In this document: in pieces, positions 1 to 13,424 of the stretch
How the letters are laid out: every line of letters begins with the position of its first letter
Numbering within the stretch: position 1 is the first letter of the stretch
From: Parus major
Lineage: Eukaryota; Chordata; Aves; Passeriformes; Paridae
Assembly: GCF_001522545.3 (NCBI RefSeq)
Contig: NC_031772.1
Coordinates: 3,869,787-3,933,786 of the forward strand
Direction of reading: 5' to 3'
Length of the DNA: 64,000 bases
Made by a program: the position numbers and the translations under genes
Notes under the pieces: model-generated
Databases searched by the model: none
What the model saw: only the letters and a program-made list of their open reading frames with translations
Told to the model about the DNA's origin: nothing

Positions 1-262
1 TGTGTCTGTGTGTATTTTGGAATCAGTCACACTCCTCACCCCTCACAGCAGATGCTGTTATGAGGAAACATCAATTCAATTGTGTCTGTGTGCAACAACA
101 CACCATTTTGGAAGGGTTTCAGGTATAGTCACCAATGGATTATCAGGCATTGCTTCCCTGAAGGCATCACAGCCCGGCCATTGGATTTGGAGGTTTTGAT
201 AAAAATGGGGAACTCTGCCCATTTTGTTACACTCTCACAAGAATTTTCCTTTACCTCTGCAG

Positions 263-435
263 TCACAGAATCCCTGAAGGGGTTGGAGGGACCTTAAAGC
301 CCATCCAGTGCCATGGCAGGGACACCTCCCACTGTCCCAGGCTGCTCCAAGCCCCATCCAACCTGGCCTTGGACATTCCCAGGGATCCAGGGGCAGCCAG
401 AGCTGCTCTGGCCACCTGTGCCAGGGCCTCACCAA
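263..435 (-). repeat. CR1 LINE fragment
   Basis: On the plus strand it reads as the reverse complement of the avian CR1 3' region: CACAGAATCCCTGAAGG, then TGGAGGGACCTTAAAG, CCATGGCAGGGACACCT, AGGCTGCTCCAAGCCCCATC and CAACCTGGCCTTGGACA, down to CAGGGCCTCACC. CR1 is the dominant LINE in birds and usually survives as 5'-truncated pieces like this one. The 3' end of the element faces position 263. Confidence 0.92.
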
Positions 436-2194
436 TAATAAGCTCAGCTTTGGGTGAGGTTTAAGTGCTCTGGTCTAAGGCAGTCTTTCTTTTCTAGGAT
501 GCATCTTGGGGCACAGATACATTTCAAACCATCCTCTTTTATTTCTCTTCCCAATCCTCTCTCCAATCTTTTCATTTGCTCTTTTTTTGGGGGGTTTGGG
601 TGGAGGTGGAGTGTCACCAGGTTCCCTTTTTTGTCAGGTATTGTTATATAAAGAAATATTAATGTAAGGTAAAAAGTAGATGCCTTTAAAAAGACACCAA
701 TAAATCATTCAGAGTCTGTCAGTTTTCTGCACAGGCTGCTAGGAGAATAGATTTAATGGATCTACATACAACAGAGATTTTCTATTTTGCTTAAGTTTTC
801 ATATCTGTCAGAGCTTTGCATCATTTGGAACCAGCCCCATATCGTGGGAAGACTCCACTGATTTCTCTCGAGGAGTGCTTTGGTTGTGGGGGAGTCCATG
901 TATAACTTCTCTATAAGTGTTTCTGGATGTATATTTGGAGACACAAAGCCTAAGAATACAGCACAGAATGTGACAATGCAGATTATAGAAAGAAGCTGTT
1001 GATTACCATTTGTGTTTTCAGACTCCTCGTTTCAGGAGGGTGCCAAAAGCAAACTGCAGCAGTCAGATCCAAGTGTATTATTCCTTATGGCAGTATAAAA
1101 TAGTGAGACAATTTCAGAAACTAGATTAAGAATCATAGTTTTTCTTGCAGCATAAAATTGCTGAAGTTGTATAGAAATCCGCATTGTGGATCACAAGTCA
1201 ATGTAAAAAATCCAAGTTATTTTTTTTTTTCACTTTGTCTGTTTAAGTTACTGGGCAAGTTGTTGCATGAATAAATTTATTTTCTTCCTCTGCAACTGTA
1301 TAATATTAAATGCTGTGTTGTTGGCATAAAATATAAGTTGATCAGACAGACAAAGATTATTATTCTGACAACTGTATACACAAGGGTATCGTTGTACATT
1401 GAATTTCAGTGTGTAATATGGTATAAATCTTCATGAGAGACTCAACTTTTATTGGCTGCACAGAAGGTGCTTTTCCTTATTAAATACAAGAGATGGTCCC
1501 AGGGGGATTTTTTTAAAAATATCTTTATCTATTTTTTTCCCAGCCAGTCTCTGTGCCCTGGGGGGCTCATGGATTCAGCGGGGTGAGGAATTCTCCCTGG
1601 AATGCCTGGATGGAGACAAAGTCGTGCTTGGAATGTTTTGCCTCAGCAGAACCCACACAAGCCTCACCTTTCCCATTCCATAAGCTCTGGCTGGAACCTG
1701 TAGGACACAAAAATTCACCTTGATTCAGTGAAGTGCTACCAGTGAAACCCTAAAATCAGTCTGGAGCTGCACTCCTGTCATCCCTGGCTGTCACCGACGG
1801 TGCCCATCCTCTCTTTCCACCTGCCCAGGATTTTGGGGGCACAGGGACACCCTCAGACCCTCCTTCACTTCTGCACAAAATGAAAGCAAAGAGTCAGAGA
1901 CCCTCTTGTGGAATTTAAACTGCACCCATCATTTTCCTGGCCAGCACAGGGATATCAGCCATTATTGGCCATCAGTGATCAGGAGGTTTCATTGATCAAG
2001 AGCTGTCCATCCTGAGGTTCCCCCACCCTCCTAAATCAGCAAGACTGAAGAGACTGTGGAATTTTGTGGTTTCCCTCCTCCTCCAGGTTTATTATTCAGT
2101 TACTGGCATTGCTCAGCTGGGAGGGCTCTGGGCACAGGGCTGTGACTGCATTTGGAGCCCATGAAATGCCAGTTCTCCACAGATTCATAGATTG

Positions 2195-2275
2195 CATTAA
2201 TAAGCCTCTTTAATCTTTATTGGACGTCCTTTTCCCCATCTGTAAATGAGAATAAGGTGGATCTTTCCTGTGAGG
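2195..2275 (+). repeat. MIR-like SINE fragment
   Basis: Contains CCTTTTCCCCATCTGTAAAT followed by GAGAATAAGG, preceded by CCTCTTTAATCTTTATTGG and followed by CCTGTGAGGGTCTC. This order matches the core and 3' part of MIR elements (TCAGTTTCCCCATCTGTAAA, then a purine-rich stretch, then a GTGAGG-like end). It is diverged and recognised by memory only. Confidence 0.5.
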
Positions 2276-5200
2276 GTCTCTGTGTCCCCACACCCACCCT
2301 ATTTAGGGATTTATACATGGTCCTGCCCCACAGAACACAGGGTGAGGTTTGGGGGATGAAGGCAGGGCTCAGATCTGGGCTGTGCACCCCTTAAATCAGA
2401 CAAAATCTGGCTCAAACTTCCAAAACTTCTCTTCTTTGCTATGAAAAGTTGTTAATTGTGACCTTTCAGACCCTTCTAGGATCCATATGAAAACTTGGCA
2501 TCACTAATTTTTATTTTTTTTTTTTTTTTTACAATTCATAGCATCAAAATCTTCCCACCTGTCTAAAATTCTCTCTTTTCATCCTGGTACTTTCTGTTAT
2601 GACTTTACAGTTTGATGTATTTCAAATCTTGGACTATACCAACACTTCTTATACCAGTACCAGCCATAAAGTTTATATGCATCACCTTTATAGCATAAGG
2701 ACTATGAAATATTTCCTCTCTGCCACTGATTTGTGTATTATTATGTTGAGAGAGAGTAACAGCTGTAAGGACAAAATAATGCTTATTTCACCACCCACAG
2801 GAACATGAAATTGCATATATTGTTTTTAAAATTAGCTATCACATGTAAAGTTTGATTGTATATAGCTAAATAATAAAAGTAAGTGCATTTTTAGGTGCTC
2901 TTCAAATGAGGTCACAGTGCTGATGAAGTTCTCAGTATTTTTCTGATTTTATGAGATTCCAGGGGCAGTGATGAGATGTGTGGCACACAGGTACAAGTGG
3001 CCAATTTAAAAATGCCCTAAATACAACTTGAAGGGCTAATCACATTTACAGTCCACAAAATGTGCATGAATGCATATTGATGTGAGAAAAACACATCCAG
3101 TGAGGAAATAATAAACTATTCAAGTGAATGTGCTTTATTCACTGCTAATTTTAATTAAGACTCAGTCTTAATTCTCGTGTACACAACAGGAAAGGTTATC
3201 TTCCACAGCCTCATTTTGCACTCTTTTCTTCACTTGGAAGTGGGTAAATATTTTTAAAAAGCAGGGTTGTTTAGGAGTGGCCTCTGGGTGTCCATCCTCT
3301 GTCTGGATGCTCTCAAACCCCACAGGGAGGGTTTGGGGCACACATTTCCTGCTCCCCATGGGAAGGACAGCACAAGCCACAAGGAACAAGGGGAACAATT
3401 CTTCCTCAAACAATGATCCAACTGGAACACTTCAAAATTTTGGTCCAGGAGGAGAAACAATCACTGGGGCTGCTCTCCTTGAGGGCATCTGGAACTCAGA
3501 GCAAAGCTCTTGAGTTATTACCTGGGTAGTTTAGCATTTATCTTCTGAAGTCACTGCCAAAGGCATACAGGCAGAATAAAGAATAACACCACTGATAAAT
3601 ATGCATCATTTCCCCCTGCCTTCCACAGGAATTGTATAAAATGGAAAGGCATAATTGGACTCTCAGTAAATATAATAGATCAGAATTTATTTCAGGGTGG
3701 GCTTATCTTTGGTTTTTTTTCTCCCCCCCATAGATTGAATCTTTGTAACATCAGATTTCAGCTGCTGTGAGCGACTTTTGGGTCTGATTTACAAATCCTT
3801 CAGGTGGAGAACATCACATGGAAACAAAAGAAATGCTTCCTTGGCCGTGGTTTTTTGGTTATGAGAATTCACCTGATTGGGGGTGGGAAGAGAAGAGCTG
3901 TGCTTGCTGAAGGAATGAGTTTGTCACCTTGAGAACTTGGGATCTCCACTGGCCACCTGGAGGGATGGGGAGTCCCCAGAGGTCTCCTGGCTCTGCCATC
4001 CCTCTCCTGTCCCTGTCCCACCACTACAGTTGTGGCTTTTGGTTTATTCTTATGGCTTCTCTACAGCCCAAGGGTGGGACTGAGAAAGGAGAGGATGCAG
4101 AGTCACTGCAGTCCCATCTCCAAAGGGCAAAGGAATTCACCATAAAATGGTACTCCAGGTTTATAACTTGGTGATCCCGTTTTTCTCTCAGGGGCAGAAG
4201 ATCTGAGAGGCAAATTGGATCTGCATTATTGTTTTTGTCTTTATGGAGCACTCAGCTCTGGCAGAGCACGGTGAGAGCTGACTGGTCTGGGCTGAGGAGC
4301 TTTTCTGCCTGTCTCCCACACACATCTCATCATGGTGATGTGCCTTTATTTTACCCTTTTGATTACAAAGAACATGAAAACCAGAATTGAGAATACCTTC
4401 AAATCATTCCAGCTCACAGTGCAAGATGTGATAAACTACAGTCAAACAAGAGCAATTACTAAACATTTTTGCTAGTTAGGAGATGGTTTGCCAAATATTT
4501 TACCTATTTTTTTTTCACAATTTATTTTCCAAAAGCAAGTAAGAAATGGTCATAAGAACTACTGGCTACTGCTCAGGAAGACTTAATGGAATGACCTGTG
4601 GTGGTTGCACTGAAATAAAACATAAAAACAGAGATAGCAGCAGGTAAGAATGGCCAGACTGTGTTAAGCAAAAAGGTGTCAAGCCCAGGCCCTTCACAAG
4701 AATATTCCAAGGCACGTTCAAGTGCCATCAAGGCCAGGTAACTCTGTGCCTACAACTCCATAAGGATGCCTGTGAGGATGTCACAAGCCAAAGGTTGTAT
4801 CTGTGTGTTTAATCACCCTAGACAGCTTAATCTTGATTAATTTAGCTGTTCCTTATGTAGGTTATGCTGTACAGCCTCAAAAGCTCAGAATTAAAAATAC
4901 ATTTTTCCAATGTTAAGTGATACTTGATTTGCAGTCCTTAATTTGTCCTTGTAGATTAACATGTTTCATTACACCACTGTAGAGTTACAAATCTTTTATG
5001 AGAACTTCAGCTGTCTGTTTGTTTTATTCTCTGGCAATAAAACCTCCAAAAACCTTATTCCCATGTTTTTGCCTTCAGTTCCATTTCACACATGGTCACT
5101 GAGGTGTTTGCAGGAGCCTTTGAGCGGGAGGTGGGAACAAATGACTTCCTGAGACCTCATCACCCTGAATTATTCCATCGGTCAATACAACCTAGAGTCA

Positions 5201-8200
5201 ACAATTCCCTTCAGTGCCAGGCAGAATTACAAACACCTAAACCTGCTTTTAGCAGGGATGAAGAAGCAGAACCTACCACGGGTTTTCTGCACAGAAAAAA
5301 GATGTGAATTTCCATCTGAGCATGCCTCTCTCTGGAAGCAGCTCTCTAGCACAGCAAGCAGGACACTGAGCATTTCTGTGCTCCATTTAATCCCACAGCC
5401 AGTTGGCCAGCAGCTGCAGGCTGGTGGCCAGGCAGTGTTTGTGCTTTGGTGCCACTGGGAAAACCTGGAATGAGTGTCTGGTGTCCCTTCCCCACTCCTC
5501 CTCCCCACAAAAGGACGTCAGGCTGGTTGTTTTTCTTTCCTACCTGGTGGAACGTGCTGACGTTATTTGGGAAATGAGTGAGTGGTACAGGAGAGTTACA
5601 GGTTTTATGTAAGAGGCTGAACATCTGCAGACAAAATAAAAAAAAATTATTTTCCTCCCTCTGGCCTCGTACATTCTGAATAGACAGCGGGGCTGGGGTT
5701 GTAATATTTCCAAATGTGTGGCAAAAAATGCCCTGAATCCCAGGACAGGTGGGAAGGAGACAGATCATGTCACACCTGACTGAGCAAACAAAGCACCACT
5801 GGCTGGGGGGCAGAGCTGGGAGCTGAGGCCTGAAGAAGGTGGGGAAGAAGAGAGGAAGAATGTTCTGGGAGCTGTGTCAAGGATGGAGCTGTGAGGATGC
5901 TGCAGTGACCAGTCTGGGGCAAGTTCAAACCAGCAGCAGCTGGGCAGGAACACCCTGATACCCCTGGAGCCACTTTGTGGACAAGAGCAGGGGATGGTGG
6001 CTCTGTCCAGCCTGAGGATGAAGGCTGATCTGGGCACAGAGGGTGCAGAGCACACTTGGGGTTTGTGCCCTGGCACAGGGAATTCTCCCAGAGCAGGACC
6101 AGGAGCTCTGGGGACCTGCACTAATAGGGAACTGCATGGAAAATGGCAGGGCAGGCTCTGCAGGGCAAATGTCTGGCTTTGGGGAGAAAAACTGACCCTT
6201 CCCTGCCCTCAGAACGAAGAAAAGCAGATTTAAAAGCAACATATCTACTATGGTGCTTCCAGTTATCCAGCAGTGGTTTATCACTGGATTAGAATTTATG
6301 AGAAATAAGTGGCAAATGGTGCAAACTTCAGGTTCACTGCCCTATTCAGGAGTGAAAATAGTATTTTACAAAAATCTCCTCAAGTTTCCAAAATTGGCAT
6401 CACCATAGAAAAAGTACCAATGCATTTGTATATCCAGGAAAATGACTCCTGAAGGAAGTCTTCCCCAAATTACCTCTGGCTCTGCATAACTCAGGGAGAT
6501 AGATGCATATGCCCATGAATTGTTTAACTGGAGAAAAGTCTTTTATTCCTGTACAGCAGATGCACAAAGGGAATGGGAATGTTTTATAACTTAGGCTTTT
6601 AAATAATAAATAAATGCTGACATTCTCAGCTGAGACATCTTGATTTTTGTGTACTGTGTAATTCTGAAGTGTACAAATATTTTTTTAGAAAGAGTTATTT
6701 TTCCCTTTTTAAAAAGAATACGAAACCTCAAGAATAAGATAAAACATCACAGTTGGTTTCTAAATGCTTTGCATCTTAATATGGTTGAAGTTAAGGCAGT
6801 AAGTAATTTCTGAGTTTTTCCCTTGAGCCGCGTAGTTCTTTTCATATGTAATTATTCTCTGAGTGCATTAGATAATGCTATGGTTCCCACAGCTGTATAC
6901 ACATCTATAAATCATTAATGAGGCAGTTAACTGAAACAAAACTATAAAAGATTTGCATTACCCGGCAGAACCCAACCTTAATTGACTTCCAGTTATTTAC
7001 AATTAATTTTTCCATTTGGAATAATGATTGCAAGCAACTTAGGGTTTTTTTATTACTGAGGAATTAGATGCTGACTATTCATCAAAAGTTTTTACAGACA
7101 GACTGTGTCAGTGGACAGTAATGAGCTGGAGGTAATCTGATTTTTACACACACATCACTCCCCCAAACTGGCAGAGGAGATGGGGTGGGAGGGGCCAGGG
7201 ACACAGACAGGAACCAGCACAAACTTTTTTTGTTCTTTTTATCACATACCTGAGTTAAACAACAATTAATTTCTTTTCTTTATAGCATCCAGCTGAAAGG
7301 CAATAGGATGAAAAGAGCTGGCTGCAGTTCTACACAGAATAAACTGCAAGAATGAAGAGTAAATATTTATTTCTGTCTTACAAGACTGTAAGATAGACAC
7401 TGGGGGATAAACAACGCAGAGGCTGTCGAGTAAATATTATTCCATCATCCTATTTAAAAATCACTTTTATAGAGGCATAGAGCACGGAGTAAATCCTGAT
7501 GAAGTTGTCATTGTTTGAGTAAGGCCCAGGACTGGGACAGACACACGGAAGAGATCAGCTCCCTGTGCCATGTGAGCATAACTCTGGCTGACATTAATGG
7601 CCTGGGAATGTGCTCAGCAGGAAGGGATGTCACGTTCAAATTCCTAATAAAACTTAAGTCAAAAATCACCAGGCCCATTTGCAGCAGCTGATGTTATCTC
7701 CCTTACCCTGCAGCCTTCCCCTTCCAGAATCCTGAGCACACGGAAGGGGAGATTCCTGGCTGGGAACACAGTGGGAAAATGAGCCAGGTCTCAGGTACTG
7801 GGGTGCACTACCCAGCACCCTTGGAAACCAATCCTTCCCTGAGACTGAGCAAATCATCCTTTAGTGATCCCCTCGCTCCCATTACTGGGTAAAAAACACA
7901 TACAAATTCACATTTGGGTTGTTGTTTGTTCTCCCCCTCAGCTCCAGCTGAGGAAATTGAATGTCCTGCTTTATTCTCTTGTTTAGAATAAATAATTTTG
8001 CTGTCCTGTGGCTCACATTTGAGCCCCTCCAGTCATGCCAGCTGGCTGGGCTGCTCTGGGCCAGGCAGTGCAGGTGAAAGCAGCCCTGTGAGCACAGGCA
8101 GGGCACGAGGAGCTTTGATTTCTGTCTGTGGGGTGTAGACCAAGAGACAACACCGGTGAAGGTGGGGGAGTTTAATTCTGAGTGATGGCAAAGCAAGAGG

Positions 8201-10583
8201 CTGCTCTCTGCCTTATCAAGAGGCCACTGGGATTGATCTAGGAAATGACAATCCAACAATGGTAACCTTGAAAATCCTGCAATCTCCTGCTGGAGTCATT
8301 TTTCCCAGGTTCTGTTCCGCTGGGCTGTGCTGCAGAGTGTAATGTAAAGTAAGGTGACAGCCTGGCCATGGGTCACTCAGCCTGTCACTAATTCCAGGCT
8401 TGGCAAATTGGTCCTGCCTCCTCACCAGCCCATGAACTTCACAGACACTTAACTTACTCATGCTACACTGGCTGCTGCATCACTTCAGCTGGAAAAGCCA
8501 TTCCATGTGGGAAGTCTGAGAGGCTTTTCCTTTGGAAATGGGGCTGGTACCAGATGAGCAAACAATATTATTATTTTCATTAAGATATCACATCCTGCCA
8601 ACACACGAGATTGGAAATTGCACTTCAAATAGCTGTGTCTTGACAAACTGTACGATTTACAATTACAATTTAGACAGTGTTCTTGCTGTGTCCATGATCC
8701 TTCTCAGTGGGCTTGTTGTCCTGGAGTGGGAAAAGCTCTATCTATAAACTCAGAACTGTAGTAACTCTTTATGCACAGAGGTGATACTGCTGACATTGAT
8801 TTTATTTTATTTCCAGTGTGTCCAAAGTATCAAACTGATCAACCCCCTATTTCTTACAGGAGACAGTCTGATACTGCCTGTCTTTAAGCAGCAAAAAGGA
8901 AATACCCAGGAGTTTCTTGAGAGTTTGTTTTGAAGTAGCCAAAACCAATTTAAATGAAAACAAAACTTTCATTTGGTGAAAATTGCTGTTAACTTCAGGA
9001 CACCTGATAACTATGAAAACCATTCAATTTACTTACCAGGTTTTCCAAATCAGGAGTCTTAGTCCTGCAGGGTTTCTCATCCCTGTGGCAGAGTTCTCAC
9101 TCCCCTGTGTCTCCTCCCAGCTGGGTTTGGTTTGTAAGAGCCAGCACCTGTGAATCCAGGCTGTGGATTAAACACAATTGCTTTTTTCTTTTCCCTTTAT
9201 GAATTTTTTCTTTTTCCCCCCAGGTTAGCATGAGGAGAACATAACATACTAGAAGAAATAAAGAATTACAGTCAGGATGTGAGGAATGGTATTTTTTACC
9301 TTTGGAATGGAATCTCAATATTCAACTGCAAGGATAAAGCCATGAAAAGAATCAGAGCTTTTTCCACTGCTTGGCACATTGTAGAGTCATTTCAACATTG
9401 TAATATAAGTGTCAAATGTTACAAAATCAGCTGTCAAACACTATCAAACACTTACTTTGCACAGGTGTAAATGATCACATAAAATGCAAAGCACTGATCT
9501 GACACCAAAAATCTCTGTGTACCATTTCTGTCTTCAGCAGTTTTACAGAACTATCTAGAAAAAGTCCAATAGGGAGTTTATTCCTTCTTATTTAAGCATT
9601 TTTGGTCTGTTTTCTTACTTTTAGGGATGTGGTTTCCCCCTCTGCTCTAGCTGACACCAAGAAAGAGAACACAACAATTTGCATGGAATAGCTTTGGGCT
9701 GATCTACAAAGAACAATATTACATTTCATAATAATGTTCCAAATGTTAAAGAATTTTTCCTGCCAAAACCTCTCTTCTGTAAGTGCCCCAGCATCATCAA
9801 CTGATGGCAGCACAGCTCTGGGAATAAACACTTTCAGCTAATGGCAGGAATTGTCAGGGGAAACACAAAACAGGTATTTCTCCTTGACACAGAATGAAAC
9901 ATATGATTAGAGTTAAATGCCAAATCCTAGCGGCACTGGAGCGAGTTAAGGTTTCTTTTTCATTCCTGCTAATCCTTTCCTCTCTTTTTAGTTAATTCAT
10001 CTTGTTTCATTTAATGCCAGTGGTTTTTCCTGTTTGGTCACTTTGGTGGACAATTCATTTTAGGCACATGGCTTTGGGTAACAAGATTAGAGCTTCAGGC
10101 AAAGCCCAGATCCTAAAGGAGTGTCCTGCCATGTCCAGCTCTCCAAAGGCAGGGCAGGGTGACCACAAAAGGTGCCCTGGGCCATCCACGTGCTGCTGGG
10201 ACACTCAAATGCTTCCTGCACAGCATTTAAATACAGCAAAATCTCCCTTAATAACCTTAATGTGAGAGGTGCTGGACTGCAATGTTTATTGTGAGGGAGC
10301 TGTGCTACAAACCTCACCATAATGAAACCATCTCAGGTAACAACTCCAAGGGACTGAGTTTGTCTCCACTGCTTTACTTTGGATTTTCTTGTTGAAAAGT
10401 AAATCTGGCCCACTGGGGGCTGAGTGAAGCACACAGTGATTAATTAGAGCTGGACTGATTTTGTATAGTTCAATATTAACACGTCACTTCTCTGGCTGCT
10501 TCATCTCCATCTTTCCTCTGACCAGCCAGAATTTATTCCAGAAAAATTTATTCCAGAATGCTTGCTCCTGCACCAGGAACAGG

Positions 10584-10627
10584 TATGTATATATATATAT
10601 ATATATGTGTGTGTGTATGTATACACA
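10584..10627. repeat. TA/TG microsatellite
   Basis: An uninterrupted alternation of TA then TG dinucleotides, followed by TATGTATACACA. Likely polymorphic. No link to a gene is seen. Confidence 0.95.
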
Positions 10628-11880
10628 GCAAACCCCTCCCCTTTCCCCACAACTAACCATTCTTGGAGACAAAAAAATAATAGATGGTGAAAGGCATGTA
10701 CTGTTCAGTGAAAACACATTTGAGTGTCCTTTCTGAAAGAGCTGTGAAAACATTTTCAAACATGCAAGGCTGAATGTATGTTAAAGTAGTTAAACTACCA
10801 TAAAACTTCCAGTTTTTAAAGTATCACTTATCATAAGAACATTTTAATGTATGGTGCTGTATTTGCTTTCACAGTTTTGGATTATGTCAACAGAATCATG
10901 TAATGAAGATGTAGTAAGATCTTAAGGCATTTGTAACTGAAACTCAGAAAAATGGGAGTTTTTATTTTAAAGAATTAACTCCATAAAGAATATTTTCCCC
11001 TGCCTTAAATGCTCACACCCAAATGTTCATGCAAAGGATGCTCTGTTCCAACAGAAGGTCCAAAGAGGTTCAGGTCTAAAGGCACCCACAAAAGCTGCAG
11101 CATTTTTGCTCTGCTGACACCAAACTGGCTCATTTCAATTGATTTCTTTGATGTACAAATATAAAGCAGTAGCAAATCATTATCCATTCATAATACATCG
11201 TTATAAAAATACTTTTTTTACTGCCCTTCCATCTCAGCTTCAAATCATCAAAGACGCCCTTATTTGCAGACAGAACTAAAGTCAGATTGTTTATTAATAG
11301 TGATTTTACAAGTGCAGCATGTATTAGAAATGATGATAGCACATGACCTGGCTATAAAAACACCTCTGTGAACTCCTTCCCCGCCCTGTGCCCACCCAGC
11401 AGGGCCAGGGGATGCTGCAGGAGCAGCAGGGGGAAGGTGGGAAGTGCCTCCATCAGCGCTGTTGCCAAAAGTTCCAGATCCAAGCCCAGGCTGGGAATTT
11501 TGCCATGTGTATTTAGGGCTCAGTGCATGCACAGGCACACCAGGGCTTGTGGAGATCAGCTGAGGCCATCGAGGAAATTTGTAACAATTCAGGTTTGCCC
11601 GTGTTTTGTCACGTTACCAAAACCAGTCTGTAAATAAATGTATTTACAGGCCACTTCCTTGGAGACAGCAATCACTCCAAGCAGGAATATTCAAGATTTA
11701 AAGCACAGTCTACATTTCCACAGGAGTGCTCTCACTGAGGGCTGCTCTAGATCCAGGCTTCCAATGGAGACTGGGCACTGCTGACCCCTGGGGTTTGTTG
11801 TTTTGTTGTGTGAGCATTGCTCAGGACTCGGGGCACGGCTCCAATGCAGCACCCACGCTCTGCCAAGGGCATGGGTGGCT

Positions 11881-11926
11881 CCATGGCCACTCCATGGGTC
11901 CCTCCATGGCCACTCCACTGCACCCT
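11881..11926. repeat. 23-bp tandem duplication
   Basis: Two adjacent copies of a 23-base unit beginning CCATGGCCACTCCA (11881-11903 and 11904-11926), differing at a few positions. They sit within a GC-rich intergenic patch (11366-12200). Confidence 0.85.
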
Positions 11927-13424
11927 CACACCTGGGCAGCTCTCAGGGAGCCAGAGCTGGCGGAGGGGCTGTGGGTGCTGCACCCCGAACACGCCCAGCT
12001 GAGCTGCCCACAGCCCCCTCTGCCCCACACCCAGAAAAAACACCCTCCAACCCCACCCCAGGAGGTGCTGTCCCTCCCTGGGGCTGCTGCAGTGAGGAGG
12101 AGTGTGGTGGTGAAGGCTGAGGTGGCTCCTCCACCCCAGGGTGGCTTGAACACCTTTCTCCCCCACAGGGTGTGCTCCTCAGGCTGAGCTGACACCAAAG
12201 CCCTCAGACTCTTGCTTTGTCAATACTTACCAGGAGCCACCCAGTAAGGGCTGAAAACAGCCCAGTCTCTCAAGTTTATCAGTGTCCTAAACATCATTTG
12301 TCAGAATTTCCACACTGAAAACCAATCTGGGATGGGCAAATCAGGAATCAACCTGTGCCCATCAACCCAGGCTCAGTGATGCCTTAAGGAATGTGTACAT
12401 CAACCACCGAGGGGAAAAATGCCCAAAAAGCCTTTATGGAGATGAAAGGAAAGTGCAAAAATGTTGCTATTTTAATGACTGGGCTATTTAGTTACATTAA
12501 AACTTTCTAAGCTACACAATACTGGATAACTGAGCAAAGATCTCTCTTCAAAATCTGCACTTGACAGGAGCACTGCCAGTGCTGGGTCAGCCAGAGGTGC
12601 TGCAGCACCCCAAGGGCTGTCTCAACTCCTTTTTAAAAATAAGGTTTAGAAATAAATCCAGCCCTCAATTCAGAAAATCCCACTGGAATTGAAATTAAAA
12701 TTAATATAATACCTAAAGGTACAATTTGAGTTCTGGTGTTGCAGTGTTTTATTCACACATGAGCATTTATTAAGAATCAGGAGGACTCACAATTCCTAAT
12801 GCTCCTGTTTCTTTGTCTCATTCAACTTTTCATGGTTTGATCAATGGCAGGATGATTAATGCAGTTATTAAACCAGCTGTTATAAAAAAAATATGGAAAA
12901 AACCAAATTTGTACATTGGAAGAATGTTCTGGTAAGTCACTTGATCACCTGTAGAACAGGGGGCAACACATTTTCTTGAACTGACACTGGTTAAGTGGAA
13001 AGATTTCTTTTAGGAACAACAAAAAAATCAGATTATTCTATTCTGCAGAGTCTGCTTACAAAAGTCTGCTAATGAGAAAAAAAACCCTAGTGCTAAAAAT
13101 GAAAGAAATTGCGAACACTCTACATTTAGATGTAGCCAGAAGTAAACACAATCACAGGGAATAAATTCCCTGTAGATCTATTTAAAGGTCTGTTTTGTTT
13201 TTAAGTGACAGTGATTTATATTCAGGGCACGTGTGTGTAAACACGTGCACATAAACAGGAGTTTGCAAGGAAATAAGCACGGTGCCTTTGACCCAGGAAT
13301 TAAAATAAAGAGGGAACAGGTGATCCCTTAATTCCACCTGACTCAAACCAGCCTTCAGTCCCATGTTTTGAGAAGGGAAGCTTTCAGTTGCAAAGTTCAG
13401 AAGCTGGAGCATACAATAATTAGG

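Larger units (their letters stand above)
1..13424. other. Intergenic DNA downstream of DACH2
   Basis: Gene-free as far as I can see: open frames here are short and resemble no protein family I know. It holds a CR1 fragment (263-435), a MIR-like fragment (about 2195-2275), a TA/TG microsatellite (10584-10627), a GC-rich patch with a short tandem duplication (11366-12200) and AT-rich stretches that could be conserved noncoding DNA (about 4790-4870, 6780-7060, 7350-7530). An E-box inverted repeat lies at 13227-13248, close to the DACH2 3' end. Confidence 0.7.

Noticed and set aside
1..140. Two copies of TGTGTCTGTGTG about 80 bases apart at the window start
   Set aside because: The shared stretch is low-complexity and the rest does not align, so it is not a terminal repeat pair.
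11726..12198. Several open frames (up to 153 codons) in a GC-rich patch that could suggest a small gene or CpG island
   Set aside because: CpG content is modest, all frames on both strands are similarly open, the Pro/Gly/His-rich composition is typical of GC-rich noncoding DNA, and there are no splice or family signals.
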